NCBI GenBank assembly: GCA_963697345.1 | Contig: CAVONS010000016.1 | Span: forward strand, 62,001 to 126,000 | Length of the DNA stretch: 64,000 bases | Reading direction: 5' to 3' | Source: Prado023 sp963697345 | GTDB lineage: Bacteria > Actinomycetota > Actinomycetes > S36-B12 > CAIYMF01 | Shown: piece after piece, positions 40,644 through 49,738 of the stretch | Layout: each line of letters opens with the position of its first letter | How positions within the stretch are numbered: position 1 is the stretch's first letter | Notes under the pieces: generated by a model | What the model saw: the letters and a program-made list of their open reading frames with translations, nothing else | The model's database searches: none | Told to the model about the DNA's origin: nothing | Made by a program: the position numbers and the translations under genes

Positions 40644-42149
40644 GTGAGGACGGGGGCGTGGTTGCGCTGGTCCTTGGCGGTGGGACTGCTCGGGACCGGC
40701 TTGATGGTGGGTTGTTCACCGCCGGAGGAGCCCTGGGCGGCGTCTGCGGAGCAGTTCTTCGCTGCGTTCCATGAGGCGCAGGCGATCGGCGTGACGAACG
40801 CGGCCCTGTTCTACGCCGACGATGTGGATGTCGATATGCGTTCCGAGTCGGGCTGGTACACCGGGCGGCCCGCAAGGGTCCAGGCCATGCGCGACTCGTG
40901 GATGACCAGTACCGACCCGGACTCACTGGAGGTGACCGCCGAGGAGCCGATCTACCTGTCCCTGGACGGCGCAGTCGATCCCGCGAGGCTGGACATACCC
41001 GAGTATCCGGTGCATTTCTCGACCGCGTACGTGTACACGGTCTCCGACGAGGGGATCACCTCGCAGACGTTCGCCACTTCAAACCTGGTGGGTGAGTACT
41101 TCGGCCTGCTGGATCCCAACCAGCGTGTGCGTTGGTGGGATGAGTACCTCGGCGCATGGACGTCGGGCGATCCGTCGGCCGTCCAGGCGTTCTACGCAGA
41201 CGGGGCGGTCGTGCGGGACTCGATGGCCGGATGGCGCCTCGAGGGCACACCGGCGATCGGAGCTGCTGCTGCCGGCCCGGTTTCGGGTGGGGCGCTGACC
41301 GGTGCCGTGCGGCACACGATCGTCGACGAGGGGGGACCGGCGGTGTACGGCAACGGGGACAAGGACCGCGAGGTCCAGCTCCTCACCGTCGATGACGGTT
41401 CTGGGTGCCCCGGGGAGATGGCGGTGGCCCTCTGGCGTGACGGCGAGGAAGGCCTGATCGTCCGGGAGGAGCGGTACCACCGGGTGGATGCGCTGCGGCG
41501 CTGCACCGACCCCGCCGACCTGCCGACCGGGTGGTGGGATGCGGTCACGGTTCCCGATCCCACCGGGATCACACGGACGGGCATGCTGGACGTCCGGGGC
41601 GAGCAGGTCACCGTCTGGAACGGGACGCCCGAGCTCGAGCAGCTGCTGTCCTGGGGTCTGGGGCGCTTCGCCGACGCTGTCCAACCTGCGCCGATCCCGG
41701 CCTCGGTGACCTTCCTCGCTCCGGATGGGGATCAGGAGGCCCGGTACGGGTTCGTGCACGGCGGGGACGCCACGGACATCGCCGTGCTCGTCACCACCGA
41801 CCAGGCGTGCCCCGACGGGGAATGCCAGCCATGGCCAACACCGGTCAAGGCGGCCGTGCTGCACCAGTTGGCGCGCGTGTGGCTGACCGAGAACCTCCGG
41901 GAGTGGGACGAGGAGAGCTTCGCGCAGGAGCGGGGCATGGTCTGGTCGGACCCGACCCTGCCGCCGGCCGAGCAGGCCGCGTGGCTGGCTGCCGAGACCG
42001 TGGCTTGGGGATTGATGGACGAGCCCTACCTCATCGATGCGCAGCTAGGTGCACCCTCCTGCCAGGCGTTGGCAACGGACTTCCAAGAACTGACCGGCGC
42101 ATTCCCCGACCCGAGGTCCTGCGCCGACTCGACCGACGTCCAGCCGTGA
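40644..42149 (+). CDS. Secreted lipoprotein with two NTF2-like repeats and partly decayed zincin motif (pair B, first gene)
   Basis: A 501-residue paralogue of the gene at 18150. The lipobox is MVGC (Cys24). NTF2-like repeats lie at about 33-150 and 162-290; YLSLDGAVDPAR in the first is shared with pair A (YLSLDGAVDPVR). The C-terminal zincin-like domain has VLHQLARVWLTENL: only the first His (407) survives, Glu is Gln and the second His is Arg, so it should not be catalytic. AWLAAETVAWGLMDEPYL keeps the later helix, with Leu or Trp where the third ligand would be. Cysteine pairs 255/287, 389/394 and 473/493 match the paralogue. It is one step less decayed than pair A's first gene. The next gene begins 12 bases later. 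Confidence 0.7.
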   Translation: MRTGAWLRWSLAVGLLGTGLMVGCSPPEEPWAASAEQFFAAFHEAQAIGVTNAALFYADDVDVDMRSESGWYTGRPARVQAMRDSWMTSTDPDSLEVTAEEPIYLSLDGAVDPARLDIPEYPVHFSTAYVYTVSDEGITSQTFATSNLVGEYFGLLDPNQRVRWWDEYLGAWTSGDPSAVQAFYADGAVVRDSMAGWRLEGTPAIGAAAAGPVSGGALTGAVRHTIVDEGGPAVYGNGDKDREVQLLTVDDGSGCPGEMAVALWRDGEEGLIVREERYHRVDALRRCTDPADLPTGWWDAVTVPDPTGITRTGMLDVRGEQVTVWNGTPELEQLLSWGLGRFADAVQPAPIPASVTFLAPDGDQEARYGFVHGGDATDIAVLVTTDQACPDGECQPWPTPVKAAVLHQLARVWLTENLREWDEESFAQERGMVWSDPTLPPAEQAAWLAAETVAWGLMDEPYLIDAQLGAPSCQALATDFQELTGAFPDPRSCADSTDVQP

Positions 42150-42161
42150 GGGAGGCCAGCG

Positions 42162-43697
42162 ATGGACCGGCGCGAGCGGTGGCGGGTGGGGGTGGTTGCG
42201 GGGGTCGTGAGCGTGGCGCTGGCCGCAGCCGCGGCGTGCGGGGGGCCCTCGGGACCTGACCCCGCCGACTCCGACCCCGGCCTCACGACAGCCGAGCAGT
42301 GGTTCGCCAACTTCTACAGCGCCCAGCGACAGGGCGTGATCAACCTGCGCCCGTTCCTCGACCCGGACGTGGTTCTCGACCACCGCGGCCTCACCCGGGG
42401 GGAGGTCGTGGTGGGCCAGGACGCTGTCCTGGCCTACCTGGGGACCCAGTGGAGCCCCGCGCTGCGGGTGCGGACGCCGGCGGCGCCGGTCTACCTGTCC
42501 CGGGTCGGGGTGGTTGAACTGGCCCTGGTCACGCCCACGAACAGCAACGCGTTCCACGGGGTCTTCATCGAGCAGTTCGGTGCCCGCGGGATCACCTCCG
42601 AGCAGTACGCGGGCTCCGAGCTGTCCTGGGGCCGCAGCCAGGCAGATGACGTCCGCCGGTCCGAGATGCACGAACTCGCAGGTGAGTACATCGCGGCCTG
42701 GTCGTCGGCCGACGGCAACGCCGTGCAGGACCTGTACGCGCCGGACGCGACCGCGACCGATGACCTGGCCACCGTCCAGGCCGCGGGCATGACCCAGATC
42801 GGGACGCTGGCGCAGGCCGATGTCGCTGCCGGCGGGCTGCCCGGTGTCACGCTGGACTCGCTGCCCGACTTCGCCGGCCCCGCCGACTTCGCGGCCGGGC
42901 AGCCGACATGGCGGGATGACCCACCGCCGCTGGAGACCCAGATCCTGCTCGTGACCGTCGACAACGGGGGCGGATGCCCCGGACATCTGGCGATCGTGCT
43001 CGACCTGGACGCCGACGGACGCATCACAGGCGAGCGCCGCCACCACCGCGTCGACGACCTGGTCCGGTGCGCCGGCGGCGTGCTCCAAGCCGGGTGGTGG
43101 GACGAGGTGACCGTGCCGCCTGCTGTCACGATCGAGCTGACCGGCACCTTGGACGTCGCAGGCCACGAGGTCCAGGTCTTCAACGGGACCGAGGGCCTGG
43201 ACGGCCTCGTCGAATGGGCCTTCGGCAGGTTCACCGCCGCCGGGCTCCCCACCCCCGTAGTGAACAGCGTGACCTTCCTCGAGGGGCGCACCGACAAGTG
43301 CGACGAGCTCGTCGGACTGATCGCCGACCGGGAGGTGACCCTCTGCTTCCAGACCGCCATCTGCGTGGGCGACCTCTGCGACCGCTGGACCGACGCAGCC
43401 AGGACCACCACCCTGCACGAGCTGGCGCACGCCTGGATCGACGACCACGTCAGCACCGACACGCGCAAGGCATTCCTCGAGCTGGCCGGCCTCGAGTCCT
43501 GGGCCTCCGCGGACGTCGCCTGGGGCGACCGGGGCGTCGAGCTCGCCGCCAGCACGATGGCCTGGGGACTGCTTGACGTGGAGTCGTCAGTCAACCCGAA
43601 GCTGGGCGCACGTACCTGCGCGGAGCTCACCGAGCTCTTTCGCCTCCTCGTCGGAGGCCGCGCCCAGCCCTACCCCACATGCCCTCCCGCGCCGTGA
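42162..43697 (+). CDS. Secreted lipoprotein with two NTF2-like repeats and intact HELAH metalloprotease-like motif (pair B, second gene)
   Basis: A 511-residue paralogue of the gene at 19714, with a lipobox-like AAAC (Cys26) after a weakly charged n-region. NTF2-like repeats (about 43-160 and 172-305; GEYIAAWSSADGNAVQDLY opens the second) lead to the zincin-like domain, with TTLHELAHAWIDDHV (His419, Glu420, His423) and GVELAASTMAWGLLD, Glu460 again 37 residues after the second His. Cys380, 395, 401 and 406 match pair A's 381, 396, 404 and 408. GGGAGG precedes the ATG. All zinc-site residues are kept in both second genes and lost in both first genes, so catalysis seems restricted to one partner. 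Confidence 0.75.
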   Translation: MDRRERWRVGVVAGVVSVALAAAAACGGPSGPDPADSDPGLTTAEQWFANFYSAQRQGVINLRPFLDPDVVLDHRGLTRGEVVVGQDAVLAYLGTQWSPALRVRTPAAPVYLSRVGVVELALVTPTNSNAFHGVFIEQFGARGITSEQYAGSELSWGRSQADDVRRSEMHELAGEYIAAWSSADGNAVQDLYAPDATATDDLATVQAAGMTQIGTLAQADVAAGGLPGVTLDSLPDFAGPADFAAGQPTWRDDPPPLETQILLVTVDNGGGCPGHLAIVLDLDADGRITGERRHHRVDDLVRCAGGVLQAGWWDEVTVPPAVTIELTGTLDVAGHEVQVFNGTEGLDGLVEWAFGRFTAAGLPTPVVNSVTFLEGRTDKCDELVGLIADREVTLCFQTAICVGDLCDRWTDAARTTTLHELAHAWIDDHVSTDTRKAFLELAGLESWASADVAWGDRGVELAASTMAWGLLDVESSVNPKLGARTCAELTELFRLLVGGRAQPYPTCPPAP

Positions 43698-43930
43698 GAA
43701 CCGAGCCACCGTTGCGTCCGAAACCCCGTGCCATGACCACGACGCGCGGCCGCAGCGATCGGAGCCGAGGGCCGGATGTGACCGAAACCCGACGTAATGG
43801 CTACGAGAACACGCACGCGACAAGTTGCACACCACCACCGCATCGTCCGGCCGCTTCAACGCGGCAGATGTCCGCCCGACTCGCGGCTACTTGACGATTG
43901 TGGGTAGGGCCGGTGTCTGGCCAGACTCGG

Positions 43931-44302
43931 TCAACCCGCGTTCGCGTAGGCCTCCTCGAGCCATCCGCGCACCTGGTCGTCGATCTGGCTGGCCGCGTGC
44001 AGCTCGATGTGATGCATCCACACGTTCGCCGATGGGTGGACGACTTCCTTGAAGCGATGGCATCTGACCTCGTGCGGCAGGGCGATGGAGAGCACCGCGG
44101 GGACCTCGCTGTGGACGTACTGCCCAGGACGCCACACATACGCAAAACCCTTGCGACGCCGGAATGCGACCTGACTCTTCGTCACCGACACGGACACTTG
44201 GCCGATCCGGGACATGGCCTGCTCGACGCCGCGGCAGATCGCGAGGCACTCGGGGAAACCAGCGAAGAGATCCTCAGGACCTTGTTCGGTGGTACCGCCC
44301 AC
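43931..44302 (-). CDS. DUF5655 domain protein
   Basis: A 123-residue protein. The end is characteristic: CHRFKEVVHPSANVWMHHIELHAASQIDDQVRGWLEEAYANAG, the DUF5655 pattern. The domain is found alone or attached to methyltransferases and DUF4287 and has no proven activity; a role in nucleic-acid or protein modification has been suggested only by association. The 233 bases between it and the end of pair B contain nothing I can support. Confidence 0.75.
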   Translation of the reverse strand: MGGTTEQGPEDLFAGFPECLAICRGVEQAMSRIGQVSVSVTKSQVAFRRRKGFAYVWRPGQYVHSEVPAVLSIALPHEVRCHRFKEVVHPSANVWMHHIELHAASQIDDQVRGWLEEAYANAG

Positions 44303-44367
44303 CAGCGGAGCGTAGTCTCCGCGGTTCCTTCCGTCGAGTGCAACCCTCGTGCCCTCGTCGTGTCCGA

Positions 44368-44616
44368 TCAGGCCGGGTCGATCTCCTCGACGACGTCAAC
44401 GATGATCTCCCCGGCACCGGAATCGTCGACCGCGGCGACTGTCTCCTCGACCGTGGCCGATCCGTCCGGTGCCACCGAGACGATCAAGTCGTCGACCAGC
44501 GCGTCACCGGTCTCGGTATCGACCGCCGTCACGATGTCCTCCACGACCTCGCTCCCATCGGGCGTCATGCCCTGTCGAATCTCCTCGGTGTACTCGATCC
44601 CGGATTCCTCGCTCAT
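44368..44616 (-). CDS. Small acidic repeat protein
   Basis: An 82-residue, strongly acidic protein behind a good ribosome site (AGGAGGG). Two to three copies of a loose repeat can be seen: VVEDIVTAVDTETGDALVDDLIVSVAPDG and ATVEETVAAVDDSGAGEIIVDVVEEI. The pattern of alternating hydrophobic and acidic residues suggests stacked beta hairpins. No family is recognised. It sits between the DUF5655 gene and a divergent hydrolase gene. Confidence 0.55.
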   Translation of the reverse strand: MSEESGIEYTEEIRQGMTPDGSEVVEDIVTAVDTETGDALVDDLIVSVAPDGSATVEETVAAVDDSGAGEIIVDVVEEIDPA

Positions 44617-44801
44617 GCCCTCACCCTCCTGGAACGCCTTGGCTCGTCGCGAATCGCGAGCCACGTCAACGTACCGCCCGGAACTGAGTGCCGCGCGGCG
44701 AGGACGACTGGCGGTCGACCTTCCATGCAGTGCCGAGGTGCTGGCGCCAGAGCGGTCACCTGTCCCATCGAATGCGCCATGGCCTGCTAGCAGCGCGGCG
44801 A

Positions 44802-44807
44802 TAGGCT
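44802..44807 (+). promoter_or_regulatory. Candidate -10 box (TAGGCT) of the C-anchored hydrolase gene
   Basis: TAGGCT ends seven bases before the ATG at 44815 and no ribosome site is present. Leaderless arrangement. Confidence 0.4.
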
Positions 44808-44814
44808 CCCGCTC

Positions 44815-46323
44815 ATGGCTATCGCGTTCAGCCGGGCGTCCTCGTCGCCGACGGCCGGGGTACCGACACTCGGGTGGGATGACCACCGACCGTTCCTCGG
44901 TGCACCCACGTTCTCCCCGCTGGACCGCCTTGCCCGGATCCGGGCCGATGGCTCGATGGAGCCGGTGTCGATGGGCTCGCTGGTCGGTGTGCCGCGGGTC
45001 TACGCAGCCGTCCACGGCTGGGCGCCGGGGTCGCAGAGTGCCGCGGACCTGATCCACGCCCAGACGGGGAACGAGCCTCGCGCATGGGACGACGGCATGG
45101 TGGACCTGTTCGGCTTCAGCATCGCGGATTCCTTCATCCCGTTGCTGTCCGCCATAGCGGCCCGTGACCCGGATGCCGCAGTCCTCTGGTTCTCGTGGGT
45201 CGATGAGAGCGCGACAGCGGGCGAGATGCTCGCTGGCCAGCAGTCCCTGAAGCACACACACATCAACGGTGCCCGGCTGGCCCATGCCCTGGTCGCCGCA
45301 TGCTCGAGGGACCTGCCAGCCGTGCAGCTGATCGGACACAGCCACGGCGCCGTCGTGGCGACGAACGCAGCACTTGCGCTGCCGTCGGCACCGACCCAGC
45401 TCACGCTGCTGGACTGCCCTGAGGACTGGTTCAGCAGGGTCGGTGCATCGGCCGGCCTGCTTGCCCGGATCCTGCCGCGGCTTGAGCCCGGTCGTGAGCC
45501 GGGGCACGTGTTCGTGGACTCCTACACATCCATGTTCGGTCGTCCCTACCACCGCCATGCGGGCCTGTCCGAGGTCGTCGATGTGCGCCTGGCCGGGGCG
45601 CTGAGGCGTCGGGATGCCCGTGGTGCGGTGGGTGACGCCCATGAGTACGCCCTCGAGTGGTACGCGGCCACAGTGCAGTCACCGGACCCGAAGTGCGGCT
45701 ACGGATGGTCAGTGCTTGCCGCTCAGCGGGCAGCGGAGGTCGGGAACGCCGCCGCTGGCTTCGATCCAGGGAACCTGGCCGCCGGGTACGTGGTCCGCGG
45801 CGATCGTGCCCCGGTCGCCGTCTCCCGCCGGTCACCGGTCGCCTCGCCGATCCGCCACGACGCGGTGCCCTTGGCCATCGAGGAGTTGGAGCTGACCCCG
45901 GAGCGGCCGGACGTGTCGATCGCCATCGCGCTCGACGGCGCCGACCTGGTGGACTTCGAGTATGCCGTTGCCCACGCCGGCCTTCGCACCCGCGTCGAGG
46001 GAGCCGTTGAACGGGTCCTGGCGTTCTCCGGGGCTGCTGGCGAGTTCGAGGTGCCCCCGTGGGGCCGATACCTGCGGATCCCCAGCAATCGGGCCGCGTC
46101 ATCCCCGGTCATGATCCATTTCCGGCTCGTGGAGGCGGAACCGGAGAGCGCGGCGGTCATCAGCGGTCTGCGGGCAGTGCGGACCGGGCCGAGGACGAGC
46201 AACTACGACTCAACCAGCACGGCCGTCACCTTTGGGTTGGCCGGAGCCATCGTCGGCTCGGCCAGCACGTTGGCCATCCAGTGGCTTGCTCGCGCTGGGC
46301 GCCGCCGGATGGCGAGGCGCTAG
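44815..46323 (+). CDS. Alpha/beta hydrolase-like protein with C-terminal membrane anchor
   Basis: A 502-residue protein. The first 250 residues look like an alpha/beta hydrolase: VYAAVHGWAPG (strand 3 and oxyanion His) and nucleophile elbow LIGHSHGAVVATNAAL with Ser176, as in lipases that act on large lipids. The middle is a beta-rich domain, and residues about 474-495 form a membrane helix followed by a basic end (RAGRRRMARR), a tail-anchor look. No signal peptide. The acid and His of the triad were not assigned with certainty. Function unknown. Confidence 0.65.
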   Translation: MAIAFSRASSSPTAGVPTLGWDDHRPFLGAPTFSPLDRLARIRADGSMEPVSMGSLVGVPRVYAAVHGWAPGSQSAADLIHAQTGNEPRAWDDGMVDLFGFSIADSFIPLLSAIAARDPDAAVLWFSWVDESATAGEMLAGQQSLKHTHINGARLAHALVAACSRDLPAVQLIGHSHGAVVATNAALALPSAPTQLTLLDCPEDWFSRVGASAGLLARILPRLEPGREPGHVFVDSYTSMFGRPYHRHAGLSEVVDVRLAGALRRRDARGAVGDAHEYALEWYAATVQSPDPKCGYGWSVLAAQRAAEVGNAAAGFDPGNLAAGYVVRGDRAPVAVSRRSPVASPIRHDAVPLAIEELELTPERPDVSIAIALDGADLVDFEYAVAHAGLRTRVEGAVERVLAFSGAAGEFEVPPWGRYLRIPSNRAASSPVMIHFRLVEAEPESAAVISGLRAVRTGPRTSNYDSTSTAVTFGLAGAIVGSASTLAIQWLARAGRRRMARR

Positions 46324-46446
46324 CCGGGTCGTCGGGGCGTGTGACAGGAGCACCGCCGAATCTGCACAGCGGCAGCGGACCATCGCTGATAGTTTGGCGC
46401 GCGCGGTTCCGCGGTGCCGATCCGCAGCAGCGAGAGGAGACCCTGC

Positions 46447-47946
46447 GTGACTACCGACGACTATGACCTGGTGATCTCGGGTGGCCGAGTGATCGATCCG
46501 GAGTCTGGGCTGGATGCGGTGCGCAACGTCGGTATCCGGGGTGGGTCGATTGCCGCGGTGAGCGCGGAGCCCCTGCAGGGCCGGGCGACCATCGATGCTC
46601 GGGGGCACGTTGTGGCCCCGGGGTTCATCGACTGTCACGTGCACACCGTCGATGTGCCCTTGAGCCAGAAGATCATGCTTCGCGGGGGGGTGACCACGCA
46701 GCTGGATCTTGAGGCGGGGGCCTACCCGGTGGACCTGTTCTACGACCGTCTGGCGGGCAATTCGCAGGCCAACTACGGGGCCACGGTGAACACGATCGCG
46801 GCGCGGGAGAAGGTGTTCAACCCGAAGTACGAGTCGGTCACCGGGGTCATCACCACTGACGTGTTCGCCAAGGACGAGCATGTGCTGGTGGACATGCAGT
46901 GGTCCACCGTGATGCCCGACGAGGATCAGATCGGGCAGATCGTGCAGATCATCGACGAGGGCCTGCAGCAGGGCGCTCTGGGCGTGGGTGTCGCGGTCGG
47001 GTACATGACCGGGGGGGTCACGCCGGCCGAGACGTCGGCCTGGCAGCGGTTGGCGGGCAAGTATGGCCGGGCCACGTACGTGCACGGCAGGTTCTCCAGC
47101 CAGCGTGCTCCGGTCACCGGGATGTTGGGGTTCGAGGAGATGATCGCCAACGCCGCCGCCTTTGGTGGCGGTGTCTACTTCCACCACATGCACCAGCAGG
47201 CCCTCGCCGACACGGTGCGGGCTCTGGTGATGTTCGATGAGGCGAACGCCCGCGGAGTGTCGGTGGTCGGCGAGATCTACCCCTACAACTACGGGGCGTC
47301 GATCGTGGGGGCGGACTACCTCAAGCCCGACAACTACGGGCCGAACATGGGCCGCGACTACGGCGACATCATCGAGACCGCCACCTTGAAGCCGTTGACC
47401 AAGGACCGCTACGACGAGCTGATGCAGACCAATCCGCAGACGTCGATCATGTTCTACGCAGCCACCGACGACGACATGACTGCTGGACTCCTGCACCCCT
47501 CGAGCGTGGTCGGCAGCGATGCCTTCCCACTCAACGTGAGCGAGACGGGCGCGATGGCTCGCGACTGGGATACGCCCTACGAGGCGGTCCAGGGCCATCC
47601 GCGTACGGCCGGATCTGCCGCCAGGGTGTTGCGCTGGGCACGGGAGAACCCCAACCTGTCGCTCAACGACGCCATCTCCAAGATGTCCTACAAGGTGGCG
47701 TCGTTCCTCGAACGCAACGGTGTGCCGCAGATGGCGGCCAAGGGCCGGGTGCAGGTCGGCGCCGACGCCGACCTCGTCGTGTTCGACCCGGACACGGTCA
47801 CCGACAACGCCACCATGCAGCAGGCCGGGCTGCCGGCGACCGGGATCCCGTACGTGCTCGTGAACGGGACGGTCGTCGTCGAGGACTCGCAGGTGCTGAA
47901 GGTGTATCCGGGCAAGCCGGTCCGCCAGCCGATCCGGCCCGCCTAG
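46447..47946 (+). CDS. D-aminoacylase/N-acyl-D-amino acid deacylase-type amidohydrolase
   Basis: A 499-residue metal-dependent amidohydrolase. The opening DLVISGGRVIDPESGLDAVRNVGIRGGSIAAV and the metal site GFIDCHVH (His64, His66) match D-aminoacylases and dihydroorotase-like enzymes; the end (GRVQVGADADLVVFDPDTVTDNAT) closes the composite beta domain of this class. It probably removes acyl groups from D-amino acids or splits D-amino-acid-containing peptides. A GTG start is preceded by GAGAGGAGA. The next gene, a TRIC-like channel, begins 51 bases later on the same strand. Confidence 0.85.
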   Translation: MTTDDYDLVISGGRVIDPESGLDAVRNVGIRGGSIAAVSAEPLQGRATIDARGHVVAPGFIDCHVHTVDVPLSQKIMLRGGVTTQLDLEAGAYPVDLFYDRLAGNSQANYGATVNTIAAREKVFNPKYESVTGVITTDVFAKDEHVLVDMQWSTVMPDEDQIGQIVQIIDEGLQQGALGVGVAVGYMTGGVTPAETSAWQRLAGKYGRATYVHGRFSSQRAPVTGMLGFEEMIANAAAFGGGVYFHHMHQQALADTVRALVMFDEANARGVSVVGEIYPYNYGASIVGADYLKPDNYGPNMGRDYGDIIETATLKPLTKDRYDELMQTNPQTSIMFYAATDDDMTAGLLHPSSVVGSDAFPLNVSETGAMARDWDTPYEAVQGHPRTAGSAARVLRWARENPNLSLNDAISKMSYKVASFLERNGVPQMAAKGRVQVGADADLVVFDPDTVTDNATMQQAGLPATGIPYVLVNGTVVVEDSQVLKVYPGKPVRQPIRPA

Positions 47947-47997
47947 TGGACGTGGCCACCGTGCCCCGGCCGGCGCCGAGCTGGTAGCGCGGCCGCC

Positions 47998-48732
47998 GTG
48001 CCAGGTGTTGCCGTGGTGCTTGTCGAAGGGGTGGCGCAGGCGGCCTCTGACGATCCGCTCTCCGCGGCCCTGGGCATCGTCCAGCCGATCCTCGAGTATG
48101 CGGGCACGATCGCGTTCGCGGTCTCCGGGGCGCTGCTGGCCGCCCGCAAACGGATGGACCTGGTCGGCGTCCTGGTGCTGGGCTGCATCGTGGCCGTTGG
48201 CGGTGGGACGGCCCGCGACGTGCTGCTCCAACAGCCCGTGTTCTGGGTGGCCAGCCCCACGTTCGTCGTGGTCGCCGCCGTGGTCGCGGTGGCGACCTTG
48301 CCTCTGCACCGCCGGGGAATCATCCAGTTCAGCCAGCGCTTCAACCTGATGAGCATCAGCGATGCCGCCGGGATGGCGCTGTTCGTCATCACCGGCACCA
48401 ACGTGGCCCTGCAGGCCGACGCCAGCCCCATAGCCGCTGTCCTGGTCGGCGTGATCGCCGGCGTGGGCGGGGGCATCATCCGCGACGTGCTGGCCATGGA
48501 GATCCCCGACGTGCTGCGAAACGGGCAGTTCTACGCATCCGCGGCCTTCATCGGTGCCGTGCTCTACGTGCTGCTGCTCGAGTTGCCGGTCTCGCCGCTC
48601 GCGGTGTTCTGGCTGCCCATCCTCGTCATCTTCACCATCCGCATCTACTCGCTGCGTCGCGGCTGGGGAGTCCCGACCGTGTCGCTGACCGGGCCCCACC
48701 CCCCACCCGGCACCGGCCCAGCCAGCCCGTAG
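47998..48732 (+). CDS. TRIC/UPF0126 family cation channel-like membrane protein
   Basis: A 244-residue seven-helix protein with the two internal repeats of the UPF0126/TRIC family: ILEYAGTIAFAVSGALLAARKRMD with GGGTARDVLL, and SISDAAGMALFVITGTNVAL with GGGIIRDVLAMEIP. Bacterial members form homotrimeric potassium-permeable channels in vitro; glycine or amino acid uptake has also been proposed. It starts at a GTG 51 bases after the amidohydrolase. Confidence 0.85.
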   Translation: MPGVAVVLVEGVAQAASDDPLSAALGIVQPILEYAGTIAFAVSGALLAARKRMDLVGVLVLGCIVAVGGGTARDVLLQQPVFWVASPTFVVVAAVVAVATLPLHRRGIIQFSQRFNLMSISDAAGMALFVITGTNVALQADASPIAAVLVGVIAGVGGGIIRDVLAMEIPDVLRNGQFYASAAFIGAVLYVLLLELPVSPLAVFWLPILVIFTIRIYSLRRGWGVPTVSLTGPHPPPGTGPASP

Positions 48733-48833
48733 ACGCCCCGATGCCGAAGCGCAGACTGAGGGCCGATCCCGTGAGCCCCGGGATCTTGGCGTGTTCAGCG
48801 TCAACCCCCGGCTGGCGTCTCAGGGGTGCGGCT

Positions 48834-49319
48834 TCACACTGAGGCGCGTCGCTCCGGCAGGGCGGCAGGCGTCGTGTCGTAGCTGTCGTCCGCGGCCTGC
48901 TCGCTCGGCAACTGGTCACGCCGGTAGACAGCCAGACCCAGCACGAGCAGCAGCAGAGGCGTCACCCACAGCAGCACCGCATAGGGTGCGTAGGCCAGCG
49001 TCGAGACGCCCATCGTCCCCGCGGCGAACGCGCCGTTGACGTTCCAGGGGATCAGCGGTGATGCGATCGTGCCGGACCCTGCCACCGAGACCGACGCGAC
49101 ATAGGGTTCCAGCCGGGCCGCCTTGAAACGGTCACGGAACGTGGTCCCGCTGAGGATGATCGACGCGTACGGGTCGGCAAGGGCGGCGTTCATCCCGATC
49201 GAGGTCGCAGCGGCCGCCGCAATCAGCCGGAAGGTTCCGGTTGCCCAACTCAGCAGCGGCGCGAGGAGCCGGTCGATCATGCCGGTGGAGCTGACCAGCG
49301 CCCCGAACGCCGCGGCCAC
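48834..49319 (-). pseudogene. 3' fragment of an NhaC-type Na+/H+ antiporter gene
   Basis: Encodes about 160 residues that match only the C-terminal third of NhaC antiporters: ALVSSTGMIDRLLAPLLSW, IGMNAALADPYASIILSGTTFRDRF and GTIASPLIPWNVNGAFAAGTMGV. Intact NhaC is about 450 residues, so some 290 are missing. Upstream the frame runs into a perfect hairpin at 49335-49364 and then into non-coding DNA next to tRNA-Pro. The break lies within 180 bases of the tRNA 3' end, as expected if recombination at the tRNA removed the front of the gene. It is unlikely to work alone. Confidence 0.75.
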
Positions 49320-49334
49320 CAGGATGAGCCTCGA

Positions 49335-49364
49335 GAAGCCCCGGTCCGCTTGGTCCGGGGCTTC
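49335..49364. repeat. Perfect 10-base inverted repeat (GAAGCCCCGG...CCGGGGCTTC)
   Basis: A 10-base stem with a 10-base loop at the breakpoint of the nhaC fragment. It could be a transcription terminator for the tRNA-Pro unit read on the minus strand, although no clear T-run follows on either side. It is also a plausible recombination scar. Confidence 0.5.
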
Positions 49365-49452
49365 GTTCTGCCCCGCCCATCGGCGCCCAAGACCGTCCCA
49401 ACAGCCCGAAACAGGAGGCGGTTGGCAGCGCGGTTGGTGACGGACAGCAAGA

Positions 49453-49482
49453 AGGCCAGTCCCGGAATTCCGGAACTGGCCT
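49453..49482 (-). terminator. Terminator-like hairpin after tRNA-Pro
   Basis: AGGCCAGT pairs with ACTGGCCT around an inner CCGGAATTCCGG palindrome, giving a long hairpin starting 18 bases after the tRNA 3' CCA. On the minus strand it is followed by TCTTGCTGTCC, a weak T-containing tail. It probably ends the tRNA transcript. Confidence 0.55.
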
Positions 49483-49499
49483 CTGACCTGCGGTGATAC

Positions 49500-49576
<77 letters not shown>

Positions 49577-49738
49577 TCCACCCCTCACGGGGCGAGCCAA
49601 GGATAGCCCAGCGCTGACGTGGACCCGAAATCACCGGCGACGCGGACGGGACCATGGACCATACCGAGCCCGCCGAACCCGGGCGTAACGTCGAAGCCGG
49701 TGTCGAAGGTCGGCGCCGAACGAGCACGGAGCCATCGA

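Noticed and set aside
46210..48804. An 864-codon minus-strand frame across the amidohydrolase and TRIC genes
   Set aside because: Antisense shadow with Arg/His/Asp-rich low-complexity sequence; the plus strand carries intact metal-site and family motifs.
49453..49482. Part of a CRISPR or an attachment site
   Set aside because: A single hairpin with no spacer repeats; a terminator after tRNA-Pro explains it better.
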